From Isohypsibius dastychi (taxonomy: Eukaryota; Tardigrada; Eutardigrada; Parachela; Isohypsibiidae): a stretch of 62,505 bases of DNA. Below are positions 24,914 to 36,059 of this stretch, one piece after another. Position numbers and translations under genes: made by a program. The notes under the pieces were generated by a model. That model saw nothing but the letters and a program-made list of their open reading frames with translations. It had not been told where the DNA came from and searched no databases. Location of the stretch: positions 1 through 62,505 of the forward strand of contig JAQIWT010000015.1 of NCBI GenBank assembly GCA_034696485.1. Direction: 5' to 3'. Numbering within the stretch: the stretch's first letter is position 1; the number at the start of each line of letters is the position of its first letter.

Positions 24914-26778
24914 TTGCACAGTCAGAAATCCAAAATTTTGATTACAAAGGCTTTACTGATTGGTAATCGAGAACTTGGGCAAGTTTTATCAGAAAAGCAA
25001 ACCGGCTTTGGTATACCAACTTCTGGGCACAACGTGACGAACCATTCAACAGAGAAAAGTGTGGAGGAAAATGTGAAAGCGTTATACTCGGCAATGATCA
25101 AATCGGTGAAGTGGTTATGAACTCAAAAAATATGCCGTTTTTGAGGGTTTGACGCCATTTCCGGCAAATCTGTTCAGTAATCGGAAGGCTGAAGACATAA
25201 ACTACGTCACAGTCTCGTAGTCTGCGTGTTTTCTAAATTCATTACTACATGACGCTTACGCACTTTTGTCCACACTTTTTTCCACTGCATGGCATGTCAG
25301 GTTATGACTGAAAGTTTGTGTGTTTGTAAAAACTATTGTTGAATAGTTAAACTCGCTTACTTTGAATAATCTGAACTAATATTTTGATGACACGTTTGGT
25401 TCCATGATATCCGCACTCAAATAGAGACCATCAGTGACTTGAAATTGTTTCAGTTTGCTTCTTACAGCAGGAATCTGGGGTCCCTCCGAGACTGCGGTGA
25501 TGATTTATCCTCAGATTTTACTTTGTTCGCCGAGAAGCAGATCACGGGTTCCACTGTTAAGAAAAGCCTAGCACTATTTGGTAGTCTATTCGGGATACTG
25601 CAAAGCTACGAGCAAGCACGATTAAGTCGACTCGAATCCAAAGTGGTGGCCGGTTTCTCGAAATACGGCTACTATTGTTGCTCCATGAAAAACCAACTAA
25701 TGAAAGGAATGCAGATAAGACAGCGAGAACAAGCGCAAGCCCAGGAATATCTCCGGATGCAGAACGAGACTGGCATTCCAGGATACGGTAAGAGCTACTC
25801 ACAGCATTAGAACTACCACGGATATTTGATGGATAGATTACCCACTGCCTTTTTGCTCAAATGCATATGTAGACAGATGCCTGACAGTTGGAAAACGAAA
25901 TAGCAGAACCAATGACTACGTGGACAGCATCCACATGGTTTTCTTAAAAGGTTCAAATCAATCAATGGGGGCGGAGGCGGTTCAAAAACAGTCAGTCATT
26001 CAAGTTATGAAAGTACTCTCTGCACTCTTCTCTTCTGCTCTGTTCTCTCTTCTCTCTCTCACCAGATTCAATAGAGAACAGAACAATAATAAAGCCAAAA
26101 ATGTGCAAAAGAATTGTTCGCGTTTTGGTTTAGATGTACAAACTCATGTGTGATCGCCAACACTGATTCGTGAAGAACTCTCGAAATCATAAATGTATCT
26201 GTAATGTATTATCCTTGTCAGGGCAAATCAGAGTTCAAAAATTTGCGACGGTGAACCAGGCTGTGCACGACACTCGGCATGCCCAGGAGTTTTTGCTGAC
26301 CGAATCGGATAAGTTTGAACAGCAGAAAGTCGGAGATATGCGGCAAGTTTTGTTAAACTGGTGCGAAATCGAACTGGCCCATCACGCGAGAGCGGTCGAA
26401 GTGTTTACTGAAAGCTTCAATGCGATTAATCAGATTGTTCCACAAGCTGACCTCGAAGACTACCGGGAGCTCATTCGAAAATCAGTCAAAGCAACGAATG
26501 TCTTCCTTGATATTCCAGACACAACTGATCCAGAGGTTAAGGCAGAGAACCTCTTACCACCGGATTATCAGGATTACTCAGTTCTAACACCAGAAAAACT
26601 GGAAAACTCGAACACGCCCGCAACGGAATTAGTGACTGACTCGCCAGTTTCATCAACAACACCGGAACCCGAGAAAGTTCAAAATTCGATAGTACCAGTG
26701 CCAGATGCTGATTTTCTTCGTACCCCTTCCATGGTTTTTCCTCGAACACCTTCTGAAATTCAGGCGCACGTGGCATGA
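24914..26778 (+). CDS. CIBAR1: CIBAR / FAM92-like BAR-domain protein (start uncertain)
   Basis: Exons: (about 24993)-25105, 25454-25787, 26222-26778, with phases 0 and 1. CIBAR (FAM92) proteins have a BAR domain, bind Chibby (CBY1) at the base of cilia and help membrane docking at the transition zone. The BAR signature is clear: FASYSRNLGSLRD follows the first junction; then YEQARLSRLESKVVAGFSKYG; and in the last exon AQEFLLTESDKFEQQKVGDM followed by WCEIELAHHARAVEVFTESF. The C-terminal tail is Pro/Thr/Ser-rich and disordered. No in-frame ATG is present before the first conserved helix, so either an upstream exon exists or the first exon begins at the CAG acceptor at 24990-24992. The 348-bp and 434-bp introns are longer than most here. 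Confidence 0.8.
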
Positions 26779-27179
26779 GTGGCCCTCTCAACAAAAATTC
26801 TGGTGTTTAGCAATTTGTGTCAAAGTTGTTTACATAATATCAGAAATTACTGCGAGTAAAAATGATGGCTGAGATGATGGCGAAGTTGAGATGATGTTAC
26901 GATTTTTCCCTGGCTACTCGTTGAAATATTGACTCGGCGACGGGAATCTTTTAATTCAGCTACCATCGCAACACCACAGCAAAGAGCAGTCCAGCGTGTA
27001 CAGAGCAATAATAAATAGTTTACTGTGATACTGAACACATTCCCCAGTCTAACGGCCAGATATTCGTACTACCTGCTCTCATATATGGAACAATAGATTC
27101 TCAGCCTTTCAGATTTTTCGATTGACTGACTCTGCACGTACTATCCACTCAGAACTTCGCTATCGGTGTGCTTCACAAG
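26779..27179. other. Intergenic, no gene seen
   Basis: About 400 bp between two genes on the same strand. Nothing distinctive was noted beyond a short duplicated GAGATGATG near 26870-26895. Confidence 0.45.
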
Positions 27180-29075
27180 ATGCAGCTTCGAACTGGCAAA
27201 ACCACCGCTTCGAATAATCACAGAGCGTTTAGAGAGAGAACGGTCAAAAGATTCATCAGGCCCAATCTAAAAAGCGCCCGAAAAGGTCCTCGTGTCACGA
27301 CATCTATGACAAAAGCAACTGCAGGATTCGTAGTAGGTAAACCTACTACCAAGGTTGGAAAAACTGGCAAAGAAGGCCAACCGGCCCGCAAGATCCATGT
27401 GGACAGTCTCAGAAAAAAACTCATGACCAAATTTCATATGGAACAATCAGTGGTTGATATGATACTCGCAACGTTACTTAGTTCTCCACCAAACACAACC
27501 TTCGATGACGTGATCGGACAAGAAGAGGCTGTCAAGCAGCTACGAGAGAGAGTTGTATATCCCGCTTTGAATCCTAATGTAAGTACTGCATAGTCAATGT
27601 GAAGACGACTACGGTATACTCCTTCAGTAACTCTACTGTACCGAGCAGTGGACGGTTCACATAGGGCAGAGCTGTGAACGCGGATCGTTGAAACTGCACG
27701 AATGTCAAGGGAAAAAGCAGTCCAGGTTTTCCTTCCACGGTGAATTTAATCTGTATTTTGCGCCTGAAGCTCAGTTCAATCTATCGCCGCTCATCTGTCT
27801 CAGTCTGTCCCACCCCTGACTGTGTGGAACCATGTCGAAGTCCGATTTTTTTTTCTGAAAACGTCGATCTCAGGTGGATTCACGTTTTGTTTGCGATCGA
27901 TACGTGTATTCATGATGAAGATATCCGTTGGATTGGGCCGTAAGAGAGTTTTACAAACTTCCATCGCGAGAACCCAGTTGTATTTGTACACCGATACATT
28001 CTGGTGTGACAAGCATAGATTCGGTAGCACAGAGATCAATGTGTTCTGGTTATTGTTCAGAAAAGTTCTGACCATCTGCTTGTCATGAAAAAAGGAGTAA
28101 CTGATGCTATTACAGTTATTCAAAGGTCAAAAGGTACTGAAACCTCCTCGCGGAGTCCTTCTTTTTGGGCCGACAGGAAATGGCAAGACACTTTTGGCAA
28201 AGGCCTGTGCAAATCAAGCGCATTATAACTTCATGAACGTCAGCGCATCTGCATTGATATCAAAATGGGTGAGTCTTACGTTTTCCCTTCTTATTCAACA
28301 TGTGGAGCATTGTGTTTCAAAGGTGGGTGACAGCGAAAAACTTGTGAAACTTCTGTTTGAGTGCGCGCGCGAAATCCAACCGACTATCATTTTTATTGGT
28401 AAATCTGAATGATGCAGCTTGTCCAAACACTGCTATCAAAACAATCTTGGCAGATGAAATCGATGCAATGCTCTCACAGAGGGGAGGAAGTGAGCGAGAT
28501 GACAGCAGAAGGTTCAAAAACGAATTTCTTATCCACTTTGACGGAATGTTGTGTTCGAACGACGACCACATTCTCGTTCTCGGTGCAACAAACCTTCCGC
28601 AAAGTATCGATACGGCCGCTTTGAGGTAGGTCACGATATTATGGTACTTGTTGAAACAACCAACTGGGTTGCAGGCGGTTCGACTTGAAAATAAAAATGG
28701 GACCACCCAACCAAGAAGCAAGGGAGCATCTGATTAAAACAATACTGAGAGGAATCAAACATTCCATAAAAAAAGACGATATCAGAAAGATTGCGAGCCT
28801 TACTGAAGGGTATTCGGCTAGTGACCTCGGCATCATAGCCAGAAACGCCGCGTGGCTTCCACTTGGGACTGTCAAACAAGAACTGATACCATTGCTTGAA
28901 ATAGAAAATGTGAGGGACAACAGTCACCAGCATTGTTAACCGATGTATACACGCTTCTTTCCAGGTTCCCGCAGTTACAGTTCATCATTTTATGAAAGTA
29001 GTGAAGAGTTTTGTGCCTTCGTCAAGTCAAGAGGATATGTCCGCGCTGGATGCGTGGACTTCGCTAAACCGTTGA
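27180..29075 (+). CDS. Meiotic-clade AAA ATPase, spastin/fidgetin-like microtubule-severing type
   Basis: Exons: 27180-27578, 28116-28268, 28323-28398, 28454-28625, 28675-28909, 28965-29075; 381 residues. Spastin, fidgetin and katanin p60 are hexameric ATPases that pull on tubulin tails and cut microtubules. The basic N terminus of about 100 residues (KRFIRPNLKSARKGPR) could bind microtubules; no MIT domain is evident. The AAA core begins at TFDDVIGQEEAVKQLRE, has Walker A GPTGNGKT, Walker B IIFIDEID, DDSRRFKNEFLIHFDG, GATNLPQSIDTAALRRFD and EGYSASDLG, and ends with VHHFMKVVKSFVPSSS. The usual Walker A in this clade is GPPGNGKT; here the second Pro is Thr. The 54-bp intron 28269-28322 is a multiple of three without stops, so its retention would add 18 residues. 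The family is firm; spastin versus fidgetin-like is not settled. Confidence 0.82.
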
Positions 29076-29833
29076 ACATGCAAATTGTATTGAATGGAAT
29101 TTTAGATAATTTCTCTCATGGACTGCTGGGCGGAGTAAACAAGAACAGCTCAATAAGTTGATCTGATTGCCCGGTTCAGCTGGGTATTCACTGAGAAGCA
29201 GCTAGTCTTCTCTTGTAGGCCAGCGAGATGCAAGACATTCTTTCACATCTTTTTACTAGATCGAAAATCCAAAAACGCCGTATACGTAAAACAACCCACC
29301 CTACATGTTTTCTGAACAGTTGAATCACTCAGCGAGGAAATCCCCATAGTTGCATCAGTTTGACAACCTGAATCATACTGTTGCTGGCGAAAATCCGCGA
29401 GATTCATAGTTCAAAGGACTGGAAGCTGACGCTTGGTTGAAATGAACATGCATCTTTCTGTATCTTCAACCTGTCTCCAGACACAACAAAATCCAGAGAA
29501 ATTTTGTTCGCAGTTGAATGATCCGTTTGAAAACGTCTTTAATTGATTAAACTCAGAGCGTTGGTCAGACAAATATTAATGCGCGCATATTACATCTGAT
29601 TCGAGCTTGCTGTCAGAGGGATTCGCAGTAGAAGGGAAACTGTCTGAAAAAAGGAACGATTGTAAAAGCCACGGCTCCCTCATTTCCCGGTTTTTCAAAC
29701 CCACTTTGCGAAATTCTCTAATTGAGTCTAACACAATAACAAGAAATAGCTCACCAGAGCAAAACTGGTGGGGAGTGTGAGATGTGGTGAGGAGAGCATC
29801 CGTTATATAATTTCGCACACTTATACTCGACTT
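29076..29833. other. Convergent intergenic region, no gene seen
   Basis: About 760 bp between the 3' ends of the AAA ATPase (+) and the orphan membrane protein (-). No coding signal or repeat stood out. Confidence 0.45.
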
Positions 29834-30989
29834 TTATTGCCAGTGAATGAACGGAAAATCACTATCAACGGTCAGGTGGTCATGTAGGATTATGAGTACT
29901 GCAACAGCTATTGCAATACCGCTGACAAATGTTGCAAAAGCAACTCCGACAACCACTCCTGATGAAGCGCCAACGGGACATTGTGGATCATTTCTTTCAC
30001 CACTCAGTCTGCTTTTTTTCGACTGTTTGTCGGTAAAACTCGCACGATCAGAACAATCTGGACAAGGAAGCTTACGAAATGGAGGGCATGGCACAGCATC
30101 CGGTATTTCAGGACAAGCCGGGCAGTTCCCCGGGTCTAAATTTCCAGATACTGCAGGACAAGGCGAACAGTTTTCTGTGGTTGCAGGGTTGAGGCATTCT
30201 CCAGCTTTCACAGGCTTGCCATCCATCTGCCCATTGTCGGTTATATTCAGTTGTACCCTCTGATTGAGGATATCCGAAATATGTTTGACACCTGGGTTCA
30301 GCGAAAAAGATCCGACTATAGGGAGTGGACCATTTGGAAGCTTGCAATCACAAGTGTAGATGTTGGTATTTTCGATCTCGTTTCTCATTCTAGCAGATTG
30401 CTCGCATACCGTCCAGGAGACTGCGTTAATTCCATCCGGTATTATTTCTGGATGCAGTCGATCCTTGTACCGAATGTTTTCACACGCACAAACTATGTCC
30501 ATCCAGGCGTGCTTCATTTTGACACCAGCACTTCTGTCGGTCACAACAACCTGCCTAACGAGATAAGCTATGGCCATGCATTTTGATAGAGTAAACTTGT
30601 CTGGTGTGGGTTTGTCCCAGTACAGCCCGAACGGAGGCTTGGTACCTATCGAGAATTTGTAAATCCCGTGATCAGAAAAGAAATCTCTAAGACCTACTTT
30701 CGCCCTTTTGGTTTCCATTCCCTACGCGATAAAGTGGGCCGAGCCAGATGCCAGAAGGTATATCTTTTGGATCGTTTTCATGGCGTTTCTGGTCGACACC
30801 ACTCAGATAAGATATAATTTCACTCGGCTCAACGTAGAAACCCGTTGAATCACGATCTGGAAATTCAGATGGCCCGGTCTTCCCATCATCAGAAGTGAAA
30901 GTGCTGGTTGCGACAGAGTAAAACAGAAATAAAACGAACAGTGATAGATCAATCTTGTCGGTAATACTACAGCATCCAATAGGCATCAT
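29834..30989 (-). CDS. Orphan type I membrane protein with Cys-rich stalk
   Basis: Two minus-strand segments in different frames: 30989-30726 and 30637-29834. A GT...AG intron of 88 bp (30638-30725) would join them in phase 0 to give 355 residues; this junction is tentative. The N terminus has a signal peptide (LSLFVLFLFYSVATS). The ectodomain has scattered Cys, then a Pro/Cys-rich stretch with repeated C-x2-C (NCSPCP, NCPACP, LPCPDC). A transmembrane helix (VVVGVAFATFVSGIAIAVAV) lies near the C terminus with a short tail of about 17 residues. I do not recognise the family. It starts 166 bp from a divergent small secreted ORF and lies among sperm/cilium genes. Confidence 0.6.
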
Positions 30990-31154
30990 GAGGGAAATAT
31001 TGCAGCAGTGAGTTGCCCTTATTTGTCAAACATGTGTGCGAAATTCTGTCAGATGTAACTTAAGAAACCAATGAAGGTCAATGATGTAACCTGGCAGAGA
31101 AACACTGGATTAAAAACTGCCCAAATGTAGTACTTCTCGACTGGGGAATCCATA

Positions 31155-31385
31155 ATGGTTTATGCATTTATAAAAATTTTGCTCATTTTTGTCTGCGCAT
31201 CACCGATGATCCTGGTCCCCATTCAGACTGAACATAACGATATTAGAATCATCCCCGTTACCGGAAGCCATTTTGCTGGGTCTACTTCGGAAGAAGTCCC
31301 TGTATCAGGTGTGCAGGTTTCGTGGCAGAACACAACATTTTTCATGCGGTTGAAGCCATACATCAGAATCGATAAACAGGATTAG
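31155..31385 (+). CDS. Small secreted ORF, possibly an isolated first exon
   Basis: ATG at 31155 begins a 76-residue frame with a hydrophobic N terminus (IKILLIFVCASPMIL) that reads as a signal peptide. The rest, with VSGVQVSWQNTTFFMRLKP, faintly recalls the start of metalloprotease propeptides but is too short to assign. No continuing exon was found, since the next gene downstream is on the opposite strand from 31453. It may be a genuine small secreted protein, a gene remnant, or chance. Confidence 0.3.
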   Translation: MVYAFIKILLIFVCASPMILVPIQTEHNDIRIIPVTGSHFAGSTSEEVPVSGVQVSWQNTTFFMRLKPYIRIDKQD

Positions 31386-31452
31386 ATCGCAAGGTAGCTT
31401 TCTCCCGTGGCTACCATCCAGTCGTGCGTGGAACATGTCCAAATATTGTCTT

Positions 31453-32148
31453 CTAGCTGAATCTCAAGAGATCTAATGTCAGACCACCGCGCGGTGACAT
31501 GTCTGTCTGGTCTGGCTTTGTTATATTATTAACAGGTACAGTGGCCTTCACCGTAGAAATTTTCGTGCTTATGATCTGAAAGATTTTAAATATCACGCTG
31601 AGACGCGGAACAAGTAAAAACTGTTGCACCTTGTTGACAGTGTGGATTTTTCTCTGCCGTTCGCGTTCAGCTATTTGAAATCTCGAATGAATCTTAATCG
31701 TTGCTGGAACCGACTTGACCGGCTTTGCATAAATTTTCTGCAACCGCTCACTCAGCTTCTGGTTCTCAGCCGAATAATCGGGCTGTTGGTATCTGGGTCG
31801 CCGTGTGATAGTTGGATTTGTAACGGTCGTTACTCGATGGAATTTTTCTGCAGGTTTTATTCGCATCTGTTTGAATGACTCCTGCAGTTTAGCGACTGCT
31901 GGGCTGACTTTAGCTGCGATACGACGTGACTGACTGCTATTGAGATCGCTGGAAAATTTCAATATCGAGCGGTCAGCTATAGTTTCAGTCTCATCCCAGT
32001 AATCAGGCATGGTGGTTGATGAAAGGAACGCTTGATGGCACATTCTATCATGGTCTTTTTCGATGTTTTGATTTTTTTGAGAAAGCGATGGAAGTGATGT
32101 TGAGTGATGAGAAGATGTTCTACTACTGCTGTCGACATCTGAGCTCAT
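31453..32148 (-). CDS. Basic coiled-coil protein, possibly CFAP97-like
   Basis: Single minus-strand frame of 231 residues from ATG 32148. The N terminus is Ser-rich and the middle strongly basic. The segment AENQKLSERLQKIYAKP followed by ERERQRKIHTVNKVQQ has the spacing of two short ENxxL/I helices seen in CFAP97 (KIAA1430-homology) proteins, which are sperm and cilium associated. The last 45 residues (from FLLVPRLSV) look unlike the rest and may be intron read-through: a GTGCAA donor candidate lies just before them, but no partner acceptor was found. The gene is real by composition; the family is a guess. Confidence 0.45.
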   Translation of the reverse strand: MSSDVDSSSRTSSHHSTSLPSLSQKNQNIEKDHDRMCHQAFLSSTTMPDYWDETETIADRSILKFSSDLNSSQSRRIAAKVSPAVAKLQESFKQMRIKPAEKFHRVTTVTNPTITRRPRYQQPDYSAENQKLSERLQKIYAKPVKSVPATIKIHSRFQIAERERQRKIHTVNKVQQFLLVPRLSVIFKIFQIISTKISTVKATVPVNNITKPDQTDMSPRGGLTLDLLRFS

Positions 32149-32294
32149 GAATCCAAGTCAGTAAGTGAAGGTCAAGAAGGCAAAGCAGTATTCAACAAAC
32201 TGGAAAGTATCATATAACTACTATGGAAACGTGCTAAGTTTATTTATGATGGAGCTGGTCGATGCTGAAGTGGCTAGGTACATAAAAACGTCAG

Positions 32295-35200
32295 TCAGCT
32301 GACAGGGGCGTATTGTGGGCCGACTTGTTGAGCAACAGATGGTCGCGTCGGCATCTGAGTCAGGCTTTGAGGGTGTGGTCGGCTTTGTGTTGCGTGTAAG
32401 CGCAGATCAGACGGCTGCAGGCTTTGTGTATTTCTTCGCTCGATCATTGCGGCCGCTGGCATTCCTCCTACTTCATACAGATTCGGTCTGCTACTGACTT
32501 GATTAGAATTGGCCAGGGGAACGGGCTGAGGCGCGATCGATGGATTGATGTTGATGGAAACCAATGAGCCTTGCTGCTGAGGAAGCATCTGGCTTTTTGC
32601 AGTAGGGTCCTGTGGGAACCACAATTTTGGTCACTGGCACAGTGACGGATGTAGCTGACCAAAGAGTCCGGTCATCTGGTGTCCGATCGGACAACCGGAC
32701 GCTTTTGCCGGCAGCAGGTCCACGTCCCAGGAAAGAAGTGCTTACCCCATTGTCATTCGTTTTCCTGAGTAGGCTTGATTGTTCTTCTTTCGACGCCATC
32801 TCTGTCTTGCTTATTCTGCTTCTTGCCGGAGTTAGCTGAGCTTCCGATTTCCGATATCTGCGCAGAAACCATCTAGAAGCCGGAATTATCGTTTCTCTGA
32901 TCCCGTAAACAGTGATCTCAGGGTGACATACATGAGCATAGTTAAAAAGACACTTCCAAATAATGTTGCGACAATGACGAAAACATTTTCTTTCAGAGTG
33001 CGCATCCATTGGTCCTGGCACTCTTCCGAGCGTGCTGCCGCTTCACCCGGTGTTGTCTTCTTTTCCAAGCATGGGTGACACCTGCATCACAAATCAATGA
33101 TAACATTCCGTACTACATCGCTCTTTTTCATTTTGTGACGACGAACCTGGTAGAAGCAGCACGATTTTGATAAGAGTTGACGGGGCATGCAACGCATACT
33201 GACGCATCATCTTTTCCGTAGTACCCTTCCTTACAAGGTACTACAATAGATCACATTTGATCACACGTGGTATAAATATCTTCAAAAATATTTAAAAGAT
33301 ACCACATCTGTATACAGCACTCGAGCTTAAGGAATCGGCAGTCAGAACAGAACCAGGCATGCAATGACCGGTACTTGTGACCTTCCCTTCTCCAATGCGG
33401 GGAATTACATGACCGTCGAAAACTGCAGGTCGATAGATATCACGATTTGCCTTGACAAAAGCATTTAATCTTGCAAATGCCTGCCGTAAAAAAAGCTGCT
33501 ACCCTAGTGGCACGAAAGTCGTGGCACGTTTTTACTAGTTTCACGACGGTGTAGTGGTCCGCCCAGGTTCTTTTTTCGTTGTTGTACGTAGATGGAAATT
33601 CCGCGAAAACCGAAAGTGATAATCGATTGCCGTCTGCCTTCTGATCTGGCTGTGACGCCGCGCTCATCTGAAAGAAACTCTTTATTACAACATGTATGGT
33701 AAATTTCGACATGAATCGAAAAAATTGGATGCTTGGTTTGGGAACCGGAGGCGCGTCATGTCACCGAAGCTCATGCAACTGCGTTATATCCCATGCCGTT
33801 CGGAATTCGTGTATTTTCATCTAGGTCCTTGTAACTCATGATAGCTCAATGCTGAGGATTGCTGTATCGTGTAATACACCTCAGCTCAGGTGTGGGACCC
33901 CTCAGTGAAACCCAAGTAAACCTCATATTCATGACACGGACAAATTAAACAGGTACTTTGAGCAATAACGAGCCTGTTTTTCCTGACGGGTGCAGTTTGA
34001 GCAATTTCTTAAACACGTGGTATCAGCTGGCATACCCTGGCTTGCATGATCTTACAGCAGGAGCGCATTTCATCTTCGATATGTCAGCTTTGCAGATATC
34101 CCGAGGGCATACTACAAAACGGATCTGAGCCAAGAATGGAGCCATTAACTGTTCAAGTGTATCAAGCTGGCAGGTCGGCGACGTGAAATGAATAGGAAAA
34201 CTAGTCTTCACCGCTGGCTCCGAATACACTTGACAAAAAAACTATTATTCAGGGTAATGATGAAAAGTTTGCCAGTAAATGTACCTGCCAATACAACATC
34301 CGAACCTTTGTCTGATTCTGATGCTTTACACGTGTAAACACCAGAATCCTCAGCAATGGGCGCGGAAACCGTTAAAAGACCGTTCCCCTCAAAAGCGTAT
34401 CGTCCAGGTGACGCAATAATTTTAAGCCCGCCCTTCCACCATTCTACTGCACTGTCGCTTTGTGGGCAAGTGAGCTTAACCGCCACCCCTGATTGAGCGT
34501 AAATCGGATTCCCCGATGTCACCAAACCATCGCTTTTTGATCCACTAGCTTCCTTGAGACTTTGATAAAGCTCAGCAAGCCACGTAGGGTAAGCTGGCAA
34601 GTTGTCAGCAGCGTGACCATCCGTAGGTTTAATAGCAGTACTTGTCGGTGCTGATGTCCAGGTGGCATGCTGTGGAGACTTCGTAGTTGGCGGTGGCGAT
34701 GGCGGATGCGGTGCTTCGGTCAAACTATTAACCGGCATTACGATGGGTTTAAGGAGCTCCTGTGTTGTACTTGTAGTGGTCAGCCCATCCTCTTCATCCT
34801 CATCACCGTCATTATCATCATCATCCTCGTCATCATCCTCATCCTCATCGTCCTCGTCATCCGCCTGATTTGCGCTCTCGGGACCCGAATCAAACTGAGA
34901 ATGGTGGATACGATTTTTGTTGCGAATGACAGGCAACAATGCCCGAACTCCTTTCCTGACATAATTCATGTTCACCGAATATGGTGGGTTAGAAATTGTC
35001 CAAGGTTGATTTCGAATCTCTGCTGGCTGAGCCACAAGAATTTGATGCTCGATCTGAGCATTTAAACCATCTTGGTTTTCCGGAATATCGAGATGGATCA
35101 CGGTTTGACCCAAAAATAACTGCAAACGCGCGGACCTGCCTCCATAAACAGAGCAAGCATAATAACCTCGGTCAGGAAAACCGTGCTGACTGATATTTAA

Positions 35201-35930
35201 CCGGTAGCCCGGTGAGGTTAAGGCATGCGGAAGATTCACCTCTGGACTGGTCAGCGTCTTCCTGAATGTCCAAAGGAAGTGATTAGCCAGAGGAGGGATG
35301 GACATAAATTTTCTCAAGTCGATTTCCATTTTCCTTGTATTGTGTTGTTTCAAATCTACACATATGAACGATAAAGAAATATCAGCTGCACCTCCTTCCA
35401 AGAAACACACCAACTGGCACCTGTTCTATAGCAAAGACGATGTTATCCGAACCACCCAGCGATCCTTTGACCTCGTATCTGAGTCGGTTTTTATCCATGT
35501 CAGTCTGTGATATAGCATTAATTTTCAATATATTGCCGCTATAGACGTACTGGTCACTTCCTGCAGCAACACTCATTTGTTTCGTCAATGAGAAGTTTTT
35601 GTCAGAACCCAAATGTTTATTATTCATTTCGAGCGCAGTGATGAGCTTGCCTGTTTGCAGTGGTGTCTCTATTGTTGCATTTCCAGGGAAGACGCGAATT
35701 ATTCTCAGCCAAAGTGAAGAAAGAATTTCCTCTCCACCGTTGACATGAATTTGTGGCTTCAGCGTTAATTGACTGCCGAGATTCAACTGCATCGCACAAA
35801 CATTGGGACCTGGCATCGTGAAACCCCCATCGCAGATATCCCAGTTTCTGAGTGAAACCTTTATGGTGCATGATATTTGGTTTACCATGAAGTTCAAGTG
35901 GATTAACAGAATGAGCGTTACCGGCCACAT
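32295..35930 (-). CDS. Type I receptor: signal peptide, Ig domains, acidic linker, GCC2/GCC3 Cys-rich repeat, TM, long tail
   Basis: Nine minus-strand exons: 35930-35411, 35355-34285, 34228-34056, 33667-33536, 33480-33303, 33240-33147, 33081-32932, 32872-32746, 32609-32295; every junction keeps phase and the frame closes at 919 residues. Signal peptide: MWPVTLILLIHLNFMVNQ. A first Ig-like fold ends in DRGYYACSVYG. A long D/E-rich linker and a Thr/Pro-rich stalk follow, then a clear I-set Ig: SGVAVKLTC, EWWKGG, EDSGVYTCKA. A region of unknown fold leads to CKEGYYG, CVACPVNSYQ and CHPCLEKKTTPGE, the GCC2/GCC3 (ephrin-receptor-like) pattern. TM segment NVFVIVATLFGSVFLTMLI is followed by basic WFLRRYRK and a tail of about 150 disordered residues. 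I know no named protein with this order of domains. Divergent to DRC1, start codons 129 bp apart. Confidence 0.75.
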
Positions 35931-36059
35931 GGTATCTCATTGTGGCCAGTGGTCTATCTGGCGGGCTTTCCAGAACATGATCATAAGTGACCGTGGTAAC
36001 GGTTTACCACCTGCGCACCAGAAAAAGCTTTTTTAAAGAAGTCCCGATTGCATCTCAAG
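35931..36059. promoter_or_regulatory. Putative bidirectional promoter, receptor / DRC1
   Basis: Only 129 bp separate the start codons of the Ig/GCC receptor (-) and DRC1 (+), so both 5' UTRs and core promoters must fit here. No TATA box stands out. Confidence 0.45.

Noticed and set aside
32873-32945. Stop codon after the receptor's transmembrane segment (protein ending GSEKR)
   Set aside because: A GTATGT donor inside this frame and an acceptor 59 bp on restore a basic stop-transfer sequence and a long tail in phase.
33480-33667. Apparent frameshift at a seven-T run in the receptor gene
   Set aside because: A 55-bp intron (33481-33535, donor GTAAAA, pyrimidine-rich acceptor ending CAG) explains the frame change exactly, with matching phase.
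34662-35065. Plus-strand frames rich in Ser/Ile repeats
   Set aside because: They are the antisense of the Asp/Glu-rich linker of the Ig receptor.
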